Assembly (NCBI RefSeq): GCF_021568905.1
Contig: NZ_JAKGSB010000002.1
Span: forward strand, 310,001 to 374,000
Direction of reading: 5' to 3'
Length of the DNA stretch: 64,000 bases
Origin: Zavarzinia marina
GTDB taxonomy: Bacteria > Pseudomonadota > Alphaproteobacteria > Zavarziniales > Zavarziniaceae
In this document: in pieces, positions 20,053-28,435 of the stretch
Layout: every line of letters begins with the position of its first letter
Position numbering within the stretch: position 1 is the stretch's first letter
The notes under the pieces: generated by a model
Told to the model about the DNA's origin: nothing
Seen by the model: only the letters and a program-made list of their open reading frames with translations
Databases searched by the model: none
Program-made: the position numbers and the translations under genes

Positions 20053-20889
20053 ATGGGCAAGAGCTTCTGGAATGACATCGGTTTCTCGATCAGGCAGATA
20101 TTCCGCATCGAGACAGTGGCCTATCTGGTCTTGCAGATTGTCGTGAGCCTGGTCTTCTATGCCGTGAGCATGGACGGCTGGCCGCCGCCCCGCCTGATGC
20201 GGGAGGATGTCCCCCTCGAAGAGGCCTTACGCCCGCTGAAGACGGTGGCTATCACCGGCGCCATTATGTTCGTGCTGGTCTTGCCGATCTGGCTCTATAT
20301 CTATTCCAGCCTCAACAGCCGGGTCTTCGGCCAGCCGGTGCCGGTGAGCCCGCTCTGGGCCGCGCTCCGGGTGATCAAGGCCCATCTGCTGACGATTCTG
20401 GCCATGCTCCTGGTGGTCTTCCTGCCGATGGCGCTGGTCGCGATCGCCGCCAGATTCGTCGACCCGTCGATCCGGCAATTGCTGGTAGCCGCCGTCTTCT
20501 TCCTGCTAGCCTGCTGGTGGGGATGGCTGGTGCTGATCCACGTCTTCTACTTCCCGGGCACCCTCTATCACGGTCGCTTCACGTTCCGGGAAGCCCGGCG
20601 CCTGTCCCAGGGCCGGCGCGGCGCCCTGTTCGGCGGCATCGCCGTCTTCACCCTGATCATGATGGCCTTCTACATCCCGCTGTTCGTCTTCCTTCCGGGC
20701 GCAGGGCCCGAACTGGCCTCGTCCTTCGCGCTCCAGATGCTCGTGCCGGCGCTGACGTGCCTGATACAGATCCCCCTGATCATCTTCGTCACCGGCCATT
20801 TCTTCCTGGCCTCCGGCGTCAGCGGGGGGTTGGCCCCCACTGGCGGCGGCATCTTCGGCGACGCGCCTCAAGTCCCGCACTGGCACTGA
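20053..20889 (+). CDS. Six-helix membrane protein, cluster paralogue 3
   Basis: The 278-residue protein begins MGKSFWNDIGFSIRQIF and has about six helices (near residues 22-40, 66-85, 112-132, 142-166, 190-214 and 228-252). It shares with paralogue 1 the motifs NSRVFGQPVPV (residues 88-98) and HVFYFPGTLYHGRFTFREAR (residues 163-182), and its N-terminus resembles paralogue 4 (DIGFS). ATG 20053 follows TGGGGGT; a GTG at 20038 is possible. It converges on the RTX lipase gene, and the two stop codons lie in the same hairpin. Function unknown. Confidence 0.75.
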   Translation: MGKSFWNDIGFSIRQIFRIETVAYLVLQIVVSLVFYAVSMDGWPPPRLMREDVPLEEALRPLKTVAITGAIMFVLVLPIWLYIYSSLNSRVFGQPVPVSPLWAALRVIKAHLLTILAMLLVVFLPMALVAIAARFVDPSIRQLLVAAVFFLLACWWGWLVLIHVFYFPGTLYHGRFTFREARRLSQGRRGALFGGIAVFTLIMMAFYIPLFVFLPGAGPELASSFALQMLVPALTCLIQIPLIIFVTGHFFLASGVSGGLAPTGGGIFGDAPQVPHWH

Positions 20890-20909
20890 GGCGCGGCTCC
20901 CGCGCCTCA
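20887..20909. terminator. Bidirectional hairpin containing both convergent stop codons
   Basis: TGAGGCGCGG (20887-20896), loop CTC, CCGCGCCTCA (20900-20909): a perfect 10-bp stem. The TGA of paralogue 3 opens the left arm and the complementary stop of the RTX lipase closes the right arm. No T-tract is present on either side. Confidence 0.45.
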
Positions 20910-22745
20910 CACCAGGACGAAATCGTCCGGCGAGAGGTCGGCCAGGGTGATCCCCGCGAGGATGACGCTGCCGGCCGCGCCCGCGTCGATCACCACATCG
21001 TCGTCCACCTGGGTCGCGGCGGCGAGGACAGCGTCGGCGGTCGCGAAGGTCGATGCCTTGAACACGAGCTGGTCGTGGCCGTTTTCGTGGATGTTGAAGT
21101 CGGTCACCCGGTCGTGGCCGAAGCGGTTGCTGTTGAAGTAGAACAGGTCCCCGCCGACGCCGCCGGTCAGGCCGTCGTTGCCGGCACCGCCGTAGAGCCG
21201 GTCGTCGCCCGCCCCGCCATAGAGGATGTCGCTGTCGGCGCCGCCCATGACGAGATCATTGCCGGCACCGCCGTGGAGCAGGTCGTCGCCCGCCTCCCCG
21301 CGCAGGCTGTCGTTGCCGCCCGCCGCGAAGATGTGGTCCGGCGCATCGGTGCCGGTCAGGGCATCCTTGCCGCCGGTCCCGGCCAGCACGTCTTCGTAAC
21401 CGATGAGGTTCTCGCTCTTGAAGATCAGCAGCGTGTTGGAGCTGACAAGGCCCGCGTCCTCGACCGAGAACAGCAGGTTCGGCCGGTCCGAGAAGGTCAC
21501 GCGCTCCACCCCGGTCAATTCCTTGAGACCATAGAGATTGCCCGTGTCGAACAGATAGAGCGTGCCGTCGTCGAGGCGATAGGCTTCGAAGCGGTCGGCC
21601 GCGCCCTCGACATAGACCGTGTCGGTGCCGAGACCGCCGGCCACCGTGTCCGTACCGGTCGAGAGGCGGAAGCGGTCGTTGGCGCCGAAACCGTCGAGGA
21701 AATCGTCGCTGGCGCCGTCCTGCAGCCTGTCGGCGAATTCGGTGCCGAGCAGGAAGGCGGGATCGCCGAAATGATCCGACGTCGGCGTATCCCGGTCGTG
21801 GACCCAGGTGCTGGCGCGCGTGAGATTGGTGAGGAAGGACAGCAGGATGACGCTGTCCTGCTCGATATGGTCGTAGAAGGTGGATTGGCCGATCCGTTCC
21901 ACCGGATTGGTGAAGACGCCTTCGATATGGGCGACCCAGCCGGTCAGATTGGCGACGCTGAAGACGCCGTAGGGCCAGAGCGGGCTGGCATAGGCGTCGT
22001 CGAACAGGATCAGATTGTCGACCGACGTATCGAATTTCGGATCCTGCGGCAGCAGGACGTCGCCGATCGCGTCCTGAAAGGCTGTGGCATCGCCCGCCAC
22101 ACGGTGCACCACGTCGTTCTCGAAGCCGATGTTGGCGATGCCCGGCTCGTCCACGATCACCGGCACGGCCCCGGCGACATAGTCGCTGTCGGCGAAGAAG
22201 CCGCCCCAGTCCGTCTCGCGCGCCCCGAACATGTTGTTGGTGGCGCCCGCTCCCAGGCTGTAACCGGTGACGATCACGTCTTCCCCGCTGAGGTCGCCGT
22301 CCTCCGCGTAGGTCTTCACCGCCTCGATCAGATAGTCGAGAGCATGGACGTAGTCGCCCGAGATCATCGACGGATAGTCGATCACGTCGAGGGGATTGTT
22401 GGTCGGCGCGAAGACGATGGCGACCTGCGCCGGCTGGCCGCCGGCATCCTCCCGCACCCAGATCTTGGCCTGGGAGGTGAACAGATCGTCCAGGAGCAGT
22501 CTGTCGCCCTTGAAGAAGCCCTGGGCGTCGACCCGGCTCTGGTCGAGACCGAGTTCCGCGGCCGACACCTCGCGCCAGCCCGACGGCGGCTGGGCGTTGG
22601 TCCCGAGACCCAGGTTCAGCAGCGGATTGGCCAGCGGCAGCAGCGGTTCGGCCCCGAACGACTGGATGCCCGTATAGGCGGCAAGCGACCAGGCGGTGGA
22701 CAGCAGCGCACGGCCGTCCTGCCCCTTGTAGTCGAAGATCGGCAT
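20907..22745 (-). CDS. Secreted RTX lipase, family I.3-like
   Basis: A 612-residue serine hydrolase related to family I.3 lipases of Pseudomonas. The N-terminus MPIFDYKG matches the family start. The catalytic serine is in VTGYSLGAGATNN (GxSxG), with the likely Asp in GFENDVV and His in WVAHIEG. The C-terminal third carries glycine-rich calcium-binding nonapeptides (GGAGNDLVMGGADSDILYGG and neighbours) and ends in a hydrophobic tail (DDFVLV) typical of type I secretion signals. No Sec signal peptide. The ATG at 22745 follows GGGAAGGGA; an upstream extension of 42 residues lacks homology. No type I exporter genes are present in this window. Confidence 0.9.
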   Translation of the reverse strand: MPIFDYKGQDGRALLSTAWSLAAYTGIQSFGAEPLLPLANPLLNLGLGTNAQPPSGWREVSAAELGLDQSRVDAQGFFKGDRLLLDDLFTSQAKIWVREDAGGQPAQVAIVFAPTNNPLDVIDYPSMISGDYVHALDYLIEAVKTYAEDGDLSGEDVIVTGYSLGAGATNNMFGARETDWGGFFADSDYVAGAVPVIVDEPGIANIGFENDVVHRVAGDATAFQDAIGDVLLPQDPKFDTSVDNLILFDDAYASPLWPYGVFSVANLTGWVAHIEGVFTNPVERIGQSTFYDHIEQDSVILLSFLTNLTRASTWVHDRDTPTSDHFGDPAFLLGTEFADRLQDGASDDFLDGFGANDRFRLSTGTDTVAGGLGTDTVYVEGAADRFEAYRLDDGTLYLFDTGNLYGLKELTGVERVTFSDRPNLLFSVEDAGLVSSNTLLIFKSENLIGYEDVLAGTGGKDALTGTDAPDHIFAAGGNDSLRGEAGDDLLHGGAGNDLVMGGADSDILYGGAGDDRLYGGAGNDGLTGGVGGDLFYFNSNRFGHDRVTDFNIHENGHDQLVFKASTFATADAVLAAATQVDDDVVIDAGAAGSVILAGITLADLSPDDFVLV

Positions 22746-22947
22746 GTTTTTCCCTTCCCCCCTCGGCGCGGGCTTTTGCCCTGTCGCCCGCACGCTAGCA
22801 CCGGCCGCCGGCAGGGGCGCGCCGCTAAGGCACCGAATTGGGTCGATCGACAAAGACTCCGCCGATGCCACCGGTCTTGTTCTTCATATCCGGCAATGCA
22901 ATCATCGGTCGAACGACACGAGACGGCAAACGACAGGGAACGACGGC

Positions 22948-23733
22948 ATGTCATTCTTCGGAGACATCGGTTTCAGCCTTCGTGCCAGTCTGCGCTGGCA
23001 AACGCTCGGCTTCGTCCTCCTGACGGTCAGCGTCCTGACCCCTTTGACCGCGACGATCGATTTCCGCTTCGGCATCCAGATGGCGCCGGGGGCGTTCAAT
23101 GTCCTGGCCGTCTCGAACGACTGGACGATCACGCTCGTCGCCCTTGCGCTGGCGGCGGCCGTTTTCACGCCGATCTGGCTCTTCCTCTATGTCAGCCTGA
23201 ACTGGGACGTGTTCGGGCGGCCCCTGCCAGTCGGCTTCGGTCAGGGCATCCTGCGCCTGCTCAAGGGGGTCGGCCTGCAGGTTGCCATCATCGTTGGGGT
23301 CATGGCCCCGCCGGTCGCCATCCTTGGCTATGCGATTTCGTCGGGCTCGCTGCCGGACTCCCGCTTCCTGGCCTTCCTGCTCAACATCGGGTTCTTCATC
23401 GGCATTCTGGCGCTCTTCTGCTGGCTGGTGATCAGTTCGCTGTTCCTGGTCTGCGGCACGGTCTATCTCGGCAGTTTCAGTCCCAACCGGGCCCTGATCC
23501 TGGTCAGGGGCCGACGCTGGCCGCTGTTCGGCGCGTCGATCGCCGCCTATGCGATCATCTGGCTCGGGGCAATGATCTCCACCAGCGCCGGGACGGGAAT
23601 CGTTGCGACCGCGATCTTCCTCCTCTTCCACGCGGTTCTGGTGCCCTGGCTCATCTTCGTTAACCGCCATTTCTTCGCGGCGCTCGACGCCGACGAGCGG
23701 CGGTCAACGGGAACGTTCGCCTATTTGACCTAG
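22948..23733 (+). CDS. Six-helix membrane protein, cluster paralogue 4
   Basis: A 261-residue membrane protein starting MSFFGDIGFSLRASL, close to the start of paralogue 3. It has about six helices and the shared motifs NWDVFGRPLPVGF after helix 2 (residues 85-97), then LFLVCGTVYLGSFSPNRALI in place of the YPxGxLY segment, followed by RGRRWPLFG before helix 5 (as RGRRGALFG-like in paralogue 3). ATG 22948 follows CAGGGA. It is divergent from the RTX lipase across a 202-base gap. Function unknown. Confidence 0.75.
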   Translation: MSFFGDIGFSLRASLRWQTLGFVLLTVSVLTPLTATIDFRFGIQMAPGAFNVLAVSNDWTITLVALALAAAVFTPIWLFLYVSLNWDVFGRPLPVGFGQGILRLLKGVGLQVAIIVGVMAPPVAILGYAISSGSLPDSRFLAFLLNIGFFIGILALFCWLVISSLFLVCGTVYLGSFSPNRALILVRGRRWPLFGASIAAYAIIWLGAMISTSAGTGIVATAIFLLFHAVLVPWLIFVNRHFFAALDADERRSTGTFAYLT

Positions 23734-23821
23734 GGGCCGGTCGGGGGCCGGAGCGCCGGTCAGGGGTTGTGGTCGTGCCGGATCCGGGTTAGCAGGGACG
23801 GCCGTCGATCTCGGAACCGCC

Positions 23822-24631
23822 ATGCCCGTGCCCCTTCTCGTCCTGATGCTTCAGAGCGCCTTCCGCGTCGTGTTCGAGCGGGAGTCCCTGCGTCTCGCCT
23901 TCCTGCTGGGCGTGGTGCCGGCGATCGGCAGCAATCTCGCCGTGGCGCTTTCGGCCCATTGGTTCGGATCCGATCCGTCGATGGACAGCGGCGCGGAAAT
24001 CAACGTCGAAGCCCTCGGGGGCATGGTGATCGCGGCTTCGGCCGGCTTCGTCCTGTCGCTGTTCCTGGTCGCCCCCTTCGCCGCGAAGGCGGCCGGCGAC
24101 CTGCTGGCACGCCGCCTGGGCCGCCCGCCGGAAGTCACGCCGCAGGAGGCGACGCGCCGCGCCTGGCTGGTCCTCGTCCAGATGGTTGCCGCGGCCCTGG
24201 CGGTGGTCGCCCTCAATGTCGCCGTCAGCAGCCTGATGCCGGCCGCGAGCGCGGCCGGCGTGTTCGTCGGAACCGCGCTCCTGTTCCTGGATGCCTATTT
24301 TCTTCTCGGTCTGGCCCTGGCGCCGGCTCAATTGTTCTACGGGCCGTCGGCGGATCTCCGCCTTTCCTTTTCGATGATGCGGGGCGGGCGGCTGCGGATC
24401 CTCGCCTTCGTCGTGATCGTGGCCCTGCCGTTCCTCTTCGCGTCGAATCTGATCAGCGTGATCGCCGGCGCCCAGCCCGCCGGCGCCTGGGTCATCACCA
24501 TCCTGGTATCGCTGGTCAGCGGCTTCGTCGCCGGCCTGTCGAACGCGCCGCATCTGATCGGCATCGTACAGGCCTATTTCGCCAAGACCGGCGAAGATCC
24601 GCCGATCGTCGCCGACGCGCCGGAAGACTGA
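23822..24631 (+). CDS. Six-helix membrane protein, cluster paralogue 5 (distant)
   Basis: A 269-residue membrane protein with about six helices. The start (QSAFRVVFERESLRLAFLLG) has the same charged amphipathic segment before helix 1 as the others, and RRLGRPPEVTPQEATRRAW occupies the position of the FG(Q/R)PxPV motif after helix 2. MMRGGRLRILAFVV before helix 5 again parallels RGRRWPLFG of paralogue 4. Overall identity is low. It ends 15 bases before the convergent TIR-domain gene. Function unknown. Confidence 0.72.
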   Translation: MPVPLLVLMLQSAFRVVFERESLRLAFLLGVVPAIGSNLAVALSAHWFGSDPSMDSGAEINVEALGGMVIAASAGFVLSLFLVAPFAAKAAGDLLARRLGRPPEVTPQEATRRAWLVLVQMVAAALAVVALNVAVSSLMPAASAAGVFVGTALLFLDAYFLLGLALAPAQLFYGPSADLRLSFSMMRGGRLRILAFVVIVALPFLFASNLISVIAGAQPAGAWVITILVSLVSGFVAGLSNAPHLIGIVQAYFAKTGEDPPIVADAPED

Positions 24632-24646
24632 GCCGCCGCCGGGCGC

Positions 24647-26176
24647 TCAGAGATCGGGTTCGGACCAGAAGCGGGCGACGCGCCAGTCGCCGCCGTCGCG
24701 GCGCAACCAGGCCTGCTCGATCACCGGCACGTCGGAATAGGTCGAGAGGAACTGGACATAGGCATAGTCGCCGTCCTCGCCCAGCAGCGAGGAGAAGGCA
24801 TAGACCGTCTCGAGCTTGCGCTCGACGAGGTCGCCGCCCCGCATGCTCTGCATCCGTTCGTACCATTCGGCCGAATCGGGGGCCGGCGACACCATGAGGT
24901 CGCTGGGCAGGCGATATTTGGCCAGGGCATCGAACAGATCCGTCGCCACTTCGACCGCCGCTTCGCGCTCCGCCGCGGTCAGGGGTTCCGCCGCCGGCTG
25001 GACCTCGAGATCGGTCAGGACATAATCGCCGTTCTCGTCACGGCGCAGAATGGCGCCGTCCGCCACCTTGCCCTTGGCAAGGCGGGTCTCGGCCAGCACG
25101 AAGTAATAGGGGCCGTGACTGCCCGGCTGGAACGGCAGTTCCGACAGAAAGGCGACGGCGCGCACGTCGCGCTCGCCCCCACCCGCGCCGAAGCGCGCCA
25201 CCCGATCGGCATAGATCCCCTTCAACTGTTCGCGCGTGACGGTCTCGCGCGTGCGGGGGTCCAGAAGATCGTCGTAGATCGCGTCGAAATCGCCGGCGTC
25301 GATCAGATCCATATAGCGGTCGTGGGCCTCCTGCACCTCATAGGGCAGGTCAGGCGACGGAGCTTCAGTGGCGGCGGGCGCGGGCGGCGGGGCGGGCGCC
25401 GGTGCCGGGCTCGGGGCCGGGGCCGGGACCGGGGTAGGGCTCGGGACTGGAGCCGGTGCGGGGGGTGGCGCGGGCGACGGCGAAGGTGTCGGCCCGGCTT
25501 CGACCACCGTGACCGGCGGATCGGTCGGGGCGTCGCCGCCGTCCATCATGGGCAGGACGACGAAATAGGTCAGCGCGCCGGCCAGGCCGGCGACCAGCAC
25601 CAGGCCGCCGGCCACCAGGGCGGACTGGCGCCCGGCCGCCGGTTTCGGCGGCGCGCCCGATGATTCCGCCGCGCCGGCCGTCGGCGCGGGCATTTCGGGC
25701 GGCGCCTCGGGCGGCGGGGCGGCGGGGCGCGACCGGAAGGCGGCCATGCCGCCGTCCTCTATCGGGTTGAGATCGATGTTCAGGGTGGCGGCGATGCCTT
25801 CGGCCAGCCGGTCGAGATATTGCGTGATGGGCGGGCGCCAGGCGTCGATCCATTGTTCCGACGAGATGAAGAGTTCGAGGGCGCGCGCCGGCGTCACCTC
25901 CCGGATGCGGACGGTGAAGACGCTCTTGCCCTTGGAGACGGAGCGCTCGATCTCCTTCCGCACGAAGACGGACTTGTTGGAATTTTCCGACAGCAGGAAG
26001 ACGATGGCGCCCGCGGCATCGAGACCGTCGATGATCTGTTCGGCGTAGTCGGCCCCGGCACGGATGTCGCGCGGCGCGATGAAGCAGCGCACCCCGCGCT
26101 GTTCCAGATAGGCCGTAATGCGTTCCGCGAATTCCCGGTCGTCAGAGGCGTGGCTGATGAAAACCGATGCGTTCAT
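24647..26176 (-). CDS. Membrane-anchored TIR-domain protein with proline-rich linker and C-terminal extracytoplasmic domain
   Basis: A 509-residue protein. Residues 1-135 form a bacterial TIR (TIR_2) domain beginning SVFISHASDDREFAERI, with APRDI in the BB-loop region and the conserved glutamate Glu75 in SVFVRKEIERS, the position used for NAD cleavage by catalytic TIRs. A Pro/Ala linker leads to one transmembrane helix at about 186-210, then a Pro-rich spacer (about 229-282) and a C-terminal domain of about 220 residues with DGAILRRDENGDYVLTDLEV and a final WRVARFWSEPDL, resembling DUF4019-like or NTF2-like outer domains. The likely topology is TIR inside and C-domain outside. No Thoeris or other defence partner is adjacent. 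Function is inferred only as signalling or defence. Confidence 0.82.
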   Translation of the reverse strand: MNASVFISHASDDREFAERITAYLEQRGVRCFIAPRDIRAGADYAEQIIDGLDAAGAIVFLLSENSNKSVFVRKEIERSVSKGKSVFTVRIREVTPARALELFISSEQWIDAWRPPITQYLDRLAEGIAATLNIDLNPIEDGGMAAFRSRPAAPPPEAPPEMPAPTAGAAESSGAPPKPAAGRQSALVAGGLVLVAGLAGALTYFVVLPMMDGGDAPTDPPVTVVEAGPTPSPSPAPPPAPAPVPSPTPVPAPAPSPAPAPAPPPAPAATEAPSPDLPYEVQEAHDRYMDLIDAGDFDAIYDDLLDPRTRETVTREQLKGIYADRVARFGAGGGERDVRAVAFLSELPFQPGSHGPYYFVLAETRLAKGKVADGAILRRDENGDYVLTDLEVQPAAEPLTAAEREAAVEVATDLFDALAKYRLPSDLMVSPAPDSAEWYERMQSMRGGDLVERKLETVYAFSSLLGEDGDYAYVQFLSTYSDVPVIEQAWLRRDGGDWRVARFWSEPDL

Positions 26177-26427
26177 ATCCCTTTCGCCCCCCGACGACTC
26201 CCGCAGCGGCAGGAGTTTAGCCCCGCGTTTCGCGCCCTGTCGTGTCGTAGTTCACACGGCGCGGGCAAAATTCGCCCCTTTACCCTGAAACTTTGTCATA
26301 TCTGGCCGGCCCGGCGCCTCCGCCCCTTTATTGCTGGGAGCGATAGGCTATATGTAGTTGTGGACAGAAACGTCACGGCTTCGTCATCTGCGGGCCGCGA
26401 CCCGGTATTATTGGGATTCTGCAAGAG

Positions 26428-27825
26428 ATGAAGGCGCTGAACGCGGTTCGTATCCAGGGTGTCGAGGTGTTGCCGCTCCTCGAAGGCGGCAAGGGGGTCT
26501 CGGCGACCAATGGACTCTCGTCCGGCGCCTGGGCGGCGGCCGGCGGCATCGGCACGGTTTCGGCCGTCAACGCCGACAGCTACGACGACAACGGCGACGT
26601 CATTCCGCAGATCTACAGGGGCAAGACCCGGCGCGAGCGCCACGAGGAACTGGTCGCCTATGGCATTCAGGGCGGCCTGACCCAGGTCCAGCGCGCCCAT
26701 GACGTCTCGGGCGGCAAGGGCCGCCTGCACATCAACGTGCTGTGGGAGATGGGCGGCGCCGAGCGCGTGCTGAAGGGCGTTCTCGAAGGCGCCAAGGGCC
26801 TGGTGCACGGCGTCACCTGCGGTGCCGGCATGCCCTATCGCCTGGCCGAGATCGCGGCCGGCTTCGGCGTCAACTACTACCCGATCGTCTCGTCCGGCCG
26901 CGCCTTCCGCGCGCTCTGGAAGCGGGCCTATCACAAGTTTTCCCACTTCCTCGGCGGCGTCGTCTACGAGGATCCGTGGCTGGCGGGCGGGCACAACGGC
27001 CTGTCCAATTCGGAAGACCCCCTGGTGCCGGAGGATCCCTATCCCCGCGTCGTCCAGCTGCGCCAGGTGATGAACGAGGCTGGCCTCCATGATACGCCGG
27101 TGATCATGGCCGGCGGCGTCTGGTACCTGCGCGAATGGCAGCATTTCATCGACAACCCGGAAGTGGGCCCGGTGATCTTCCAGTTCGGCACCCGCCCGCT
27201 GCTGACCAAGGAGAGCCCGATCCCCGAGAGCTGGAAGCAGCGCCTGACCAGGATCGCCAAGGGCGAGGTCTCGCTGCACCGTTTCTCGCCCACGGGCTTT
27301 TATTCGTCGGCCGTGCGCAACCCCTTCCTGCGCGAGCTGGAAGGACGGGTCGAGCGCCAGATCGCCTATTCGTCGGAGCCGGTGGGCGACCACCAGGCGG
27401 CGCTGGCGATCGGCGCGCGCGGCCGTCTGGTCTATGTCACGCCGCACGACAAGGAACGGGCCGAAGGCTGGATCGCCGAAGGCTATACCGAGGCGATGCG
27501 CACCCCGGACCACACCATGATCTTCGTGACGCCGAAGAAGGCGCGCGAGATCCACAAGGACCAGATCGACTGCATGGGCTGCCTGTCGGCGTGCAAATTC
27601 TCGAACTGGTCCCAGGGCGAGGAAGGCTCGACCGGCAAGAAGGCGGATCCGCGCAGCTTCTGCATCCAGAAGACCCTGCAGGAGATCGCCCATGGCGGCG
27701 ATCCCGAGGAAAACCTGATGTTCGCCGGCCATTCGGCCTATCGCTTCGGCACCGACCCCTTCTATTCCAACGGCTTCGTGCCGACCGTCCGGCAATTGAT
27801 CGACCGTCTGGTCACCGGCGACTGA
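26428..27825 (+). CDS. NAD(P)H-dependent flavin oxidoreductase (nitronate monooxygenase/FabK-like) with four-cysteine C-terminus
   Basis: A 465-residue TIM-barrel flavoprotein of the NMO/FabK/PfaD superfamily. Typical segments are GGIGTVSAVNAD near residue 40, a glycine-rich IMAGGVW at about 226-232 and FQFGTRPLLT at about 251-260 for FMN binding. A C-terminal extension contains Cys382, Cys385, Cys389 and Cys412 (DCMGCLSACKFSNW and SFCIQK), which look like an Fe-S or zinc site not found in plain nitronate monooxygenases. The substrate is unknown. The irr gene follows after 15 bases, so the two are probably co-transcribed, suggesting an iron- or redox-related role. Confidence 0.85.
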   Translation: MKALNAVRIQGVEVLPLLEGGKGVSATNGLSSGAWAAAGGIGTVSAVNADSYDDNGDVIPQIYRGKTRRERHEELVAYGIQGGLTQVQRAHDVSGGKGRLHINVLWEMGGAERVLKGVLEGAKGLVHGVTCGAGMPYRLAEIAAGFGVNYYPIVSSGRAFRALWKRAYHKFSHFLGGVVYEDPWLAGGHNGLSNSEDPLVPEDPYPRVVQLRQVMNEAGLHDTPVIMAGGVWYLREWQHFIDNPEVGPVIFQFGTRPLLTKESPIPESWKQRLTRIAKGEVSLHRFSPTGFYSSAVRNPFLRELEGRVERQIAYSSEPVGDHQAALAIGARGRLVYVTPHDKERAEGWIAEGYTEAMRTPDHTMIFVTPKKAREIHKDQIDCMGCLSACKFSNWSQGEEGSTGKKADPRSFCIQKTLQEIAHGGDPEENLMFAGHSAYRFGTDPFYSNGFVPTVRQLIDRLVTGD

Positions 27826-27840
27826 CGAGGGAGCAAGGAA

Positions 27841-28281
27841 ATGAACAGGACCGCCGCGGGACCCGAGCGTCCCTTCCGCGATGCGCTGCAGCGCCTCAAG
27901 GCCGCCGGCCTGCGCCCGACGCGCCAGCGCCTGGCCCTGACCCGCATCCTGTTCGAGGCGGGCCACCGCCACCTGACGGCCGAGACCCTGCATGCCGAGG
28001 CGAAGTCGGCCGGCGTCGACGTTTCGCTGGCGACGATCTACAACACCCTGCACCAGTTCACGGGCGTCGGCCTGCTGCGCGAGGTGGTGATCGATACCGG
28101 CAAGGCCTATTTCGACACGAATACCGACGACCACCATCACTTCTTCTTCGAGGGCAGCAACCGGCTGACCGACATTCCGGGCGACCATGTCACCATCGCC
28201 AATCTGCCGGCGCCGCCGGAGGGCATGGAAGTCGCCCGCGTCGAAGTGGTGATCCGCCTGCGCGAGTCCGACCGGACCTGA
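27841..28281 (+). CDS. irr: Iron response regulator Irr (Fur family)
   Basis: A 146-residue Fur-family repressor that controls iron and haem genes in alphaproteobacteria. It has the winged-helix region (LRPTRQRLALTRILF to SLATIYNTLHQF) and the Irr histidine cluster DDHHHFFFE at residues 96-104. The N-terminal haem regulatory Cys-Pro motif of Bradyrhizobium Irr is absent, as in many other Irr proteins. Canonical Fur zinc cysteines are also absent. It lies between the flavin oxidoreductase and the rubrerythrin operon, which are plausible targets. Confidence 0.92.
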   Translation: MNRTAAGPERPFRDALQRLKAAGLRPTRQRLALTRILFEAGHRHLTAETLHAEAKSAGVDVSLATIYNTLHQFTGVGLLREVVIDTGKAYFDTNTDDHHHFFFEGSNRLTDIPGDHVTIANLPAPPEGMEVARVEVVIRLRESDRT

Positions 28282-28406
28282 CCGGCGGGCCGGAAGGGCC
28301 CCGCGCAGCGCCGCGAATTGTCATTGTTGCGCCGCAACTTGGCAAAATCATTGAAACAATTCCAGTCTGTTGACGGCGGCCGCCCCTGGCGCGATAAAGG
28401 GGGTGG

Positions 28407-28435
28407 CCGAACGATATGTTTTGGCTATCGTTCGG
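28407..28435. promoter_or_regulatory. Perfect inverted repeat upstream of the rubrerythrin gene
   Basis: CCGAACGATA (28407-28416), nine-base spacer, TATCGTTCGG (28426-28435). It is 115 bases before the rubrerythrin start. The symmetry fits either an operator for a dimeric regulator or an RNA hairpin that ends irr transcription; the following TTGC gives little terminator tail. Confidence 0.6.

Noticed and set aside
18121-24631. The membrane proteins as a type I secretion system for the RTX lipase
   Set aside because: None has an ATP-binding domain, an HlyD-type adaptor layout or an outer-membrane channel signature.
24647-26176. A Thoeris or CBASS defence locus around the TIR gene
   Set aside because: No ThsA/SIR2, STING, cyclase or other partner genes are adjacent; the neighbours are membrane proteins and an oxidoreductase.
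27841-27900. A haem regulatory motif at the Irr N-terminus
   Set aside because: No cysteine occurs in the N-terminal 30 residues, so the Cys-Pro motif of Bradyrhizobium Irr is absent.
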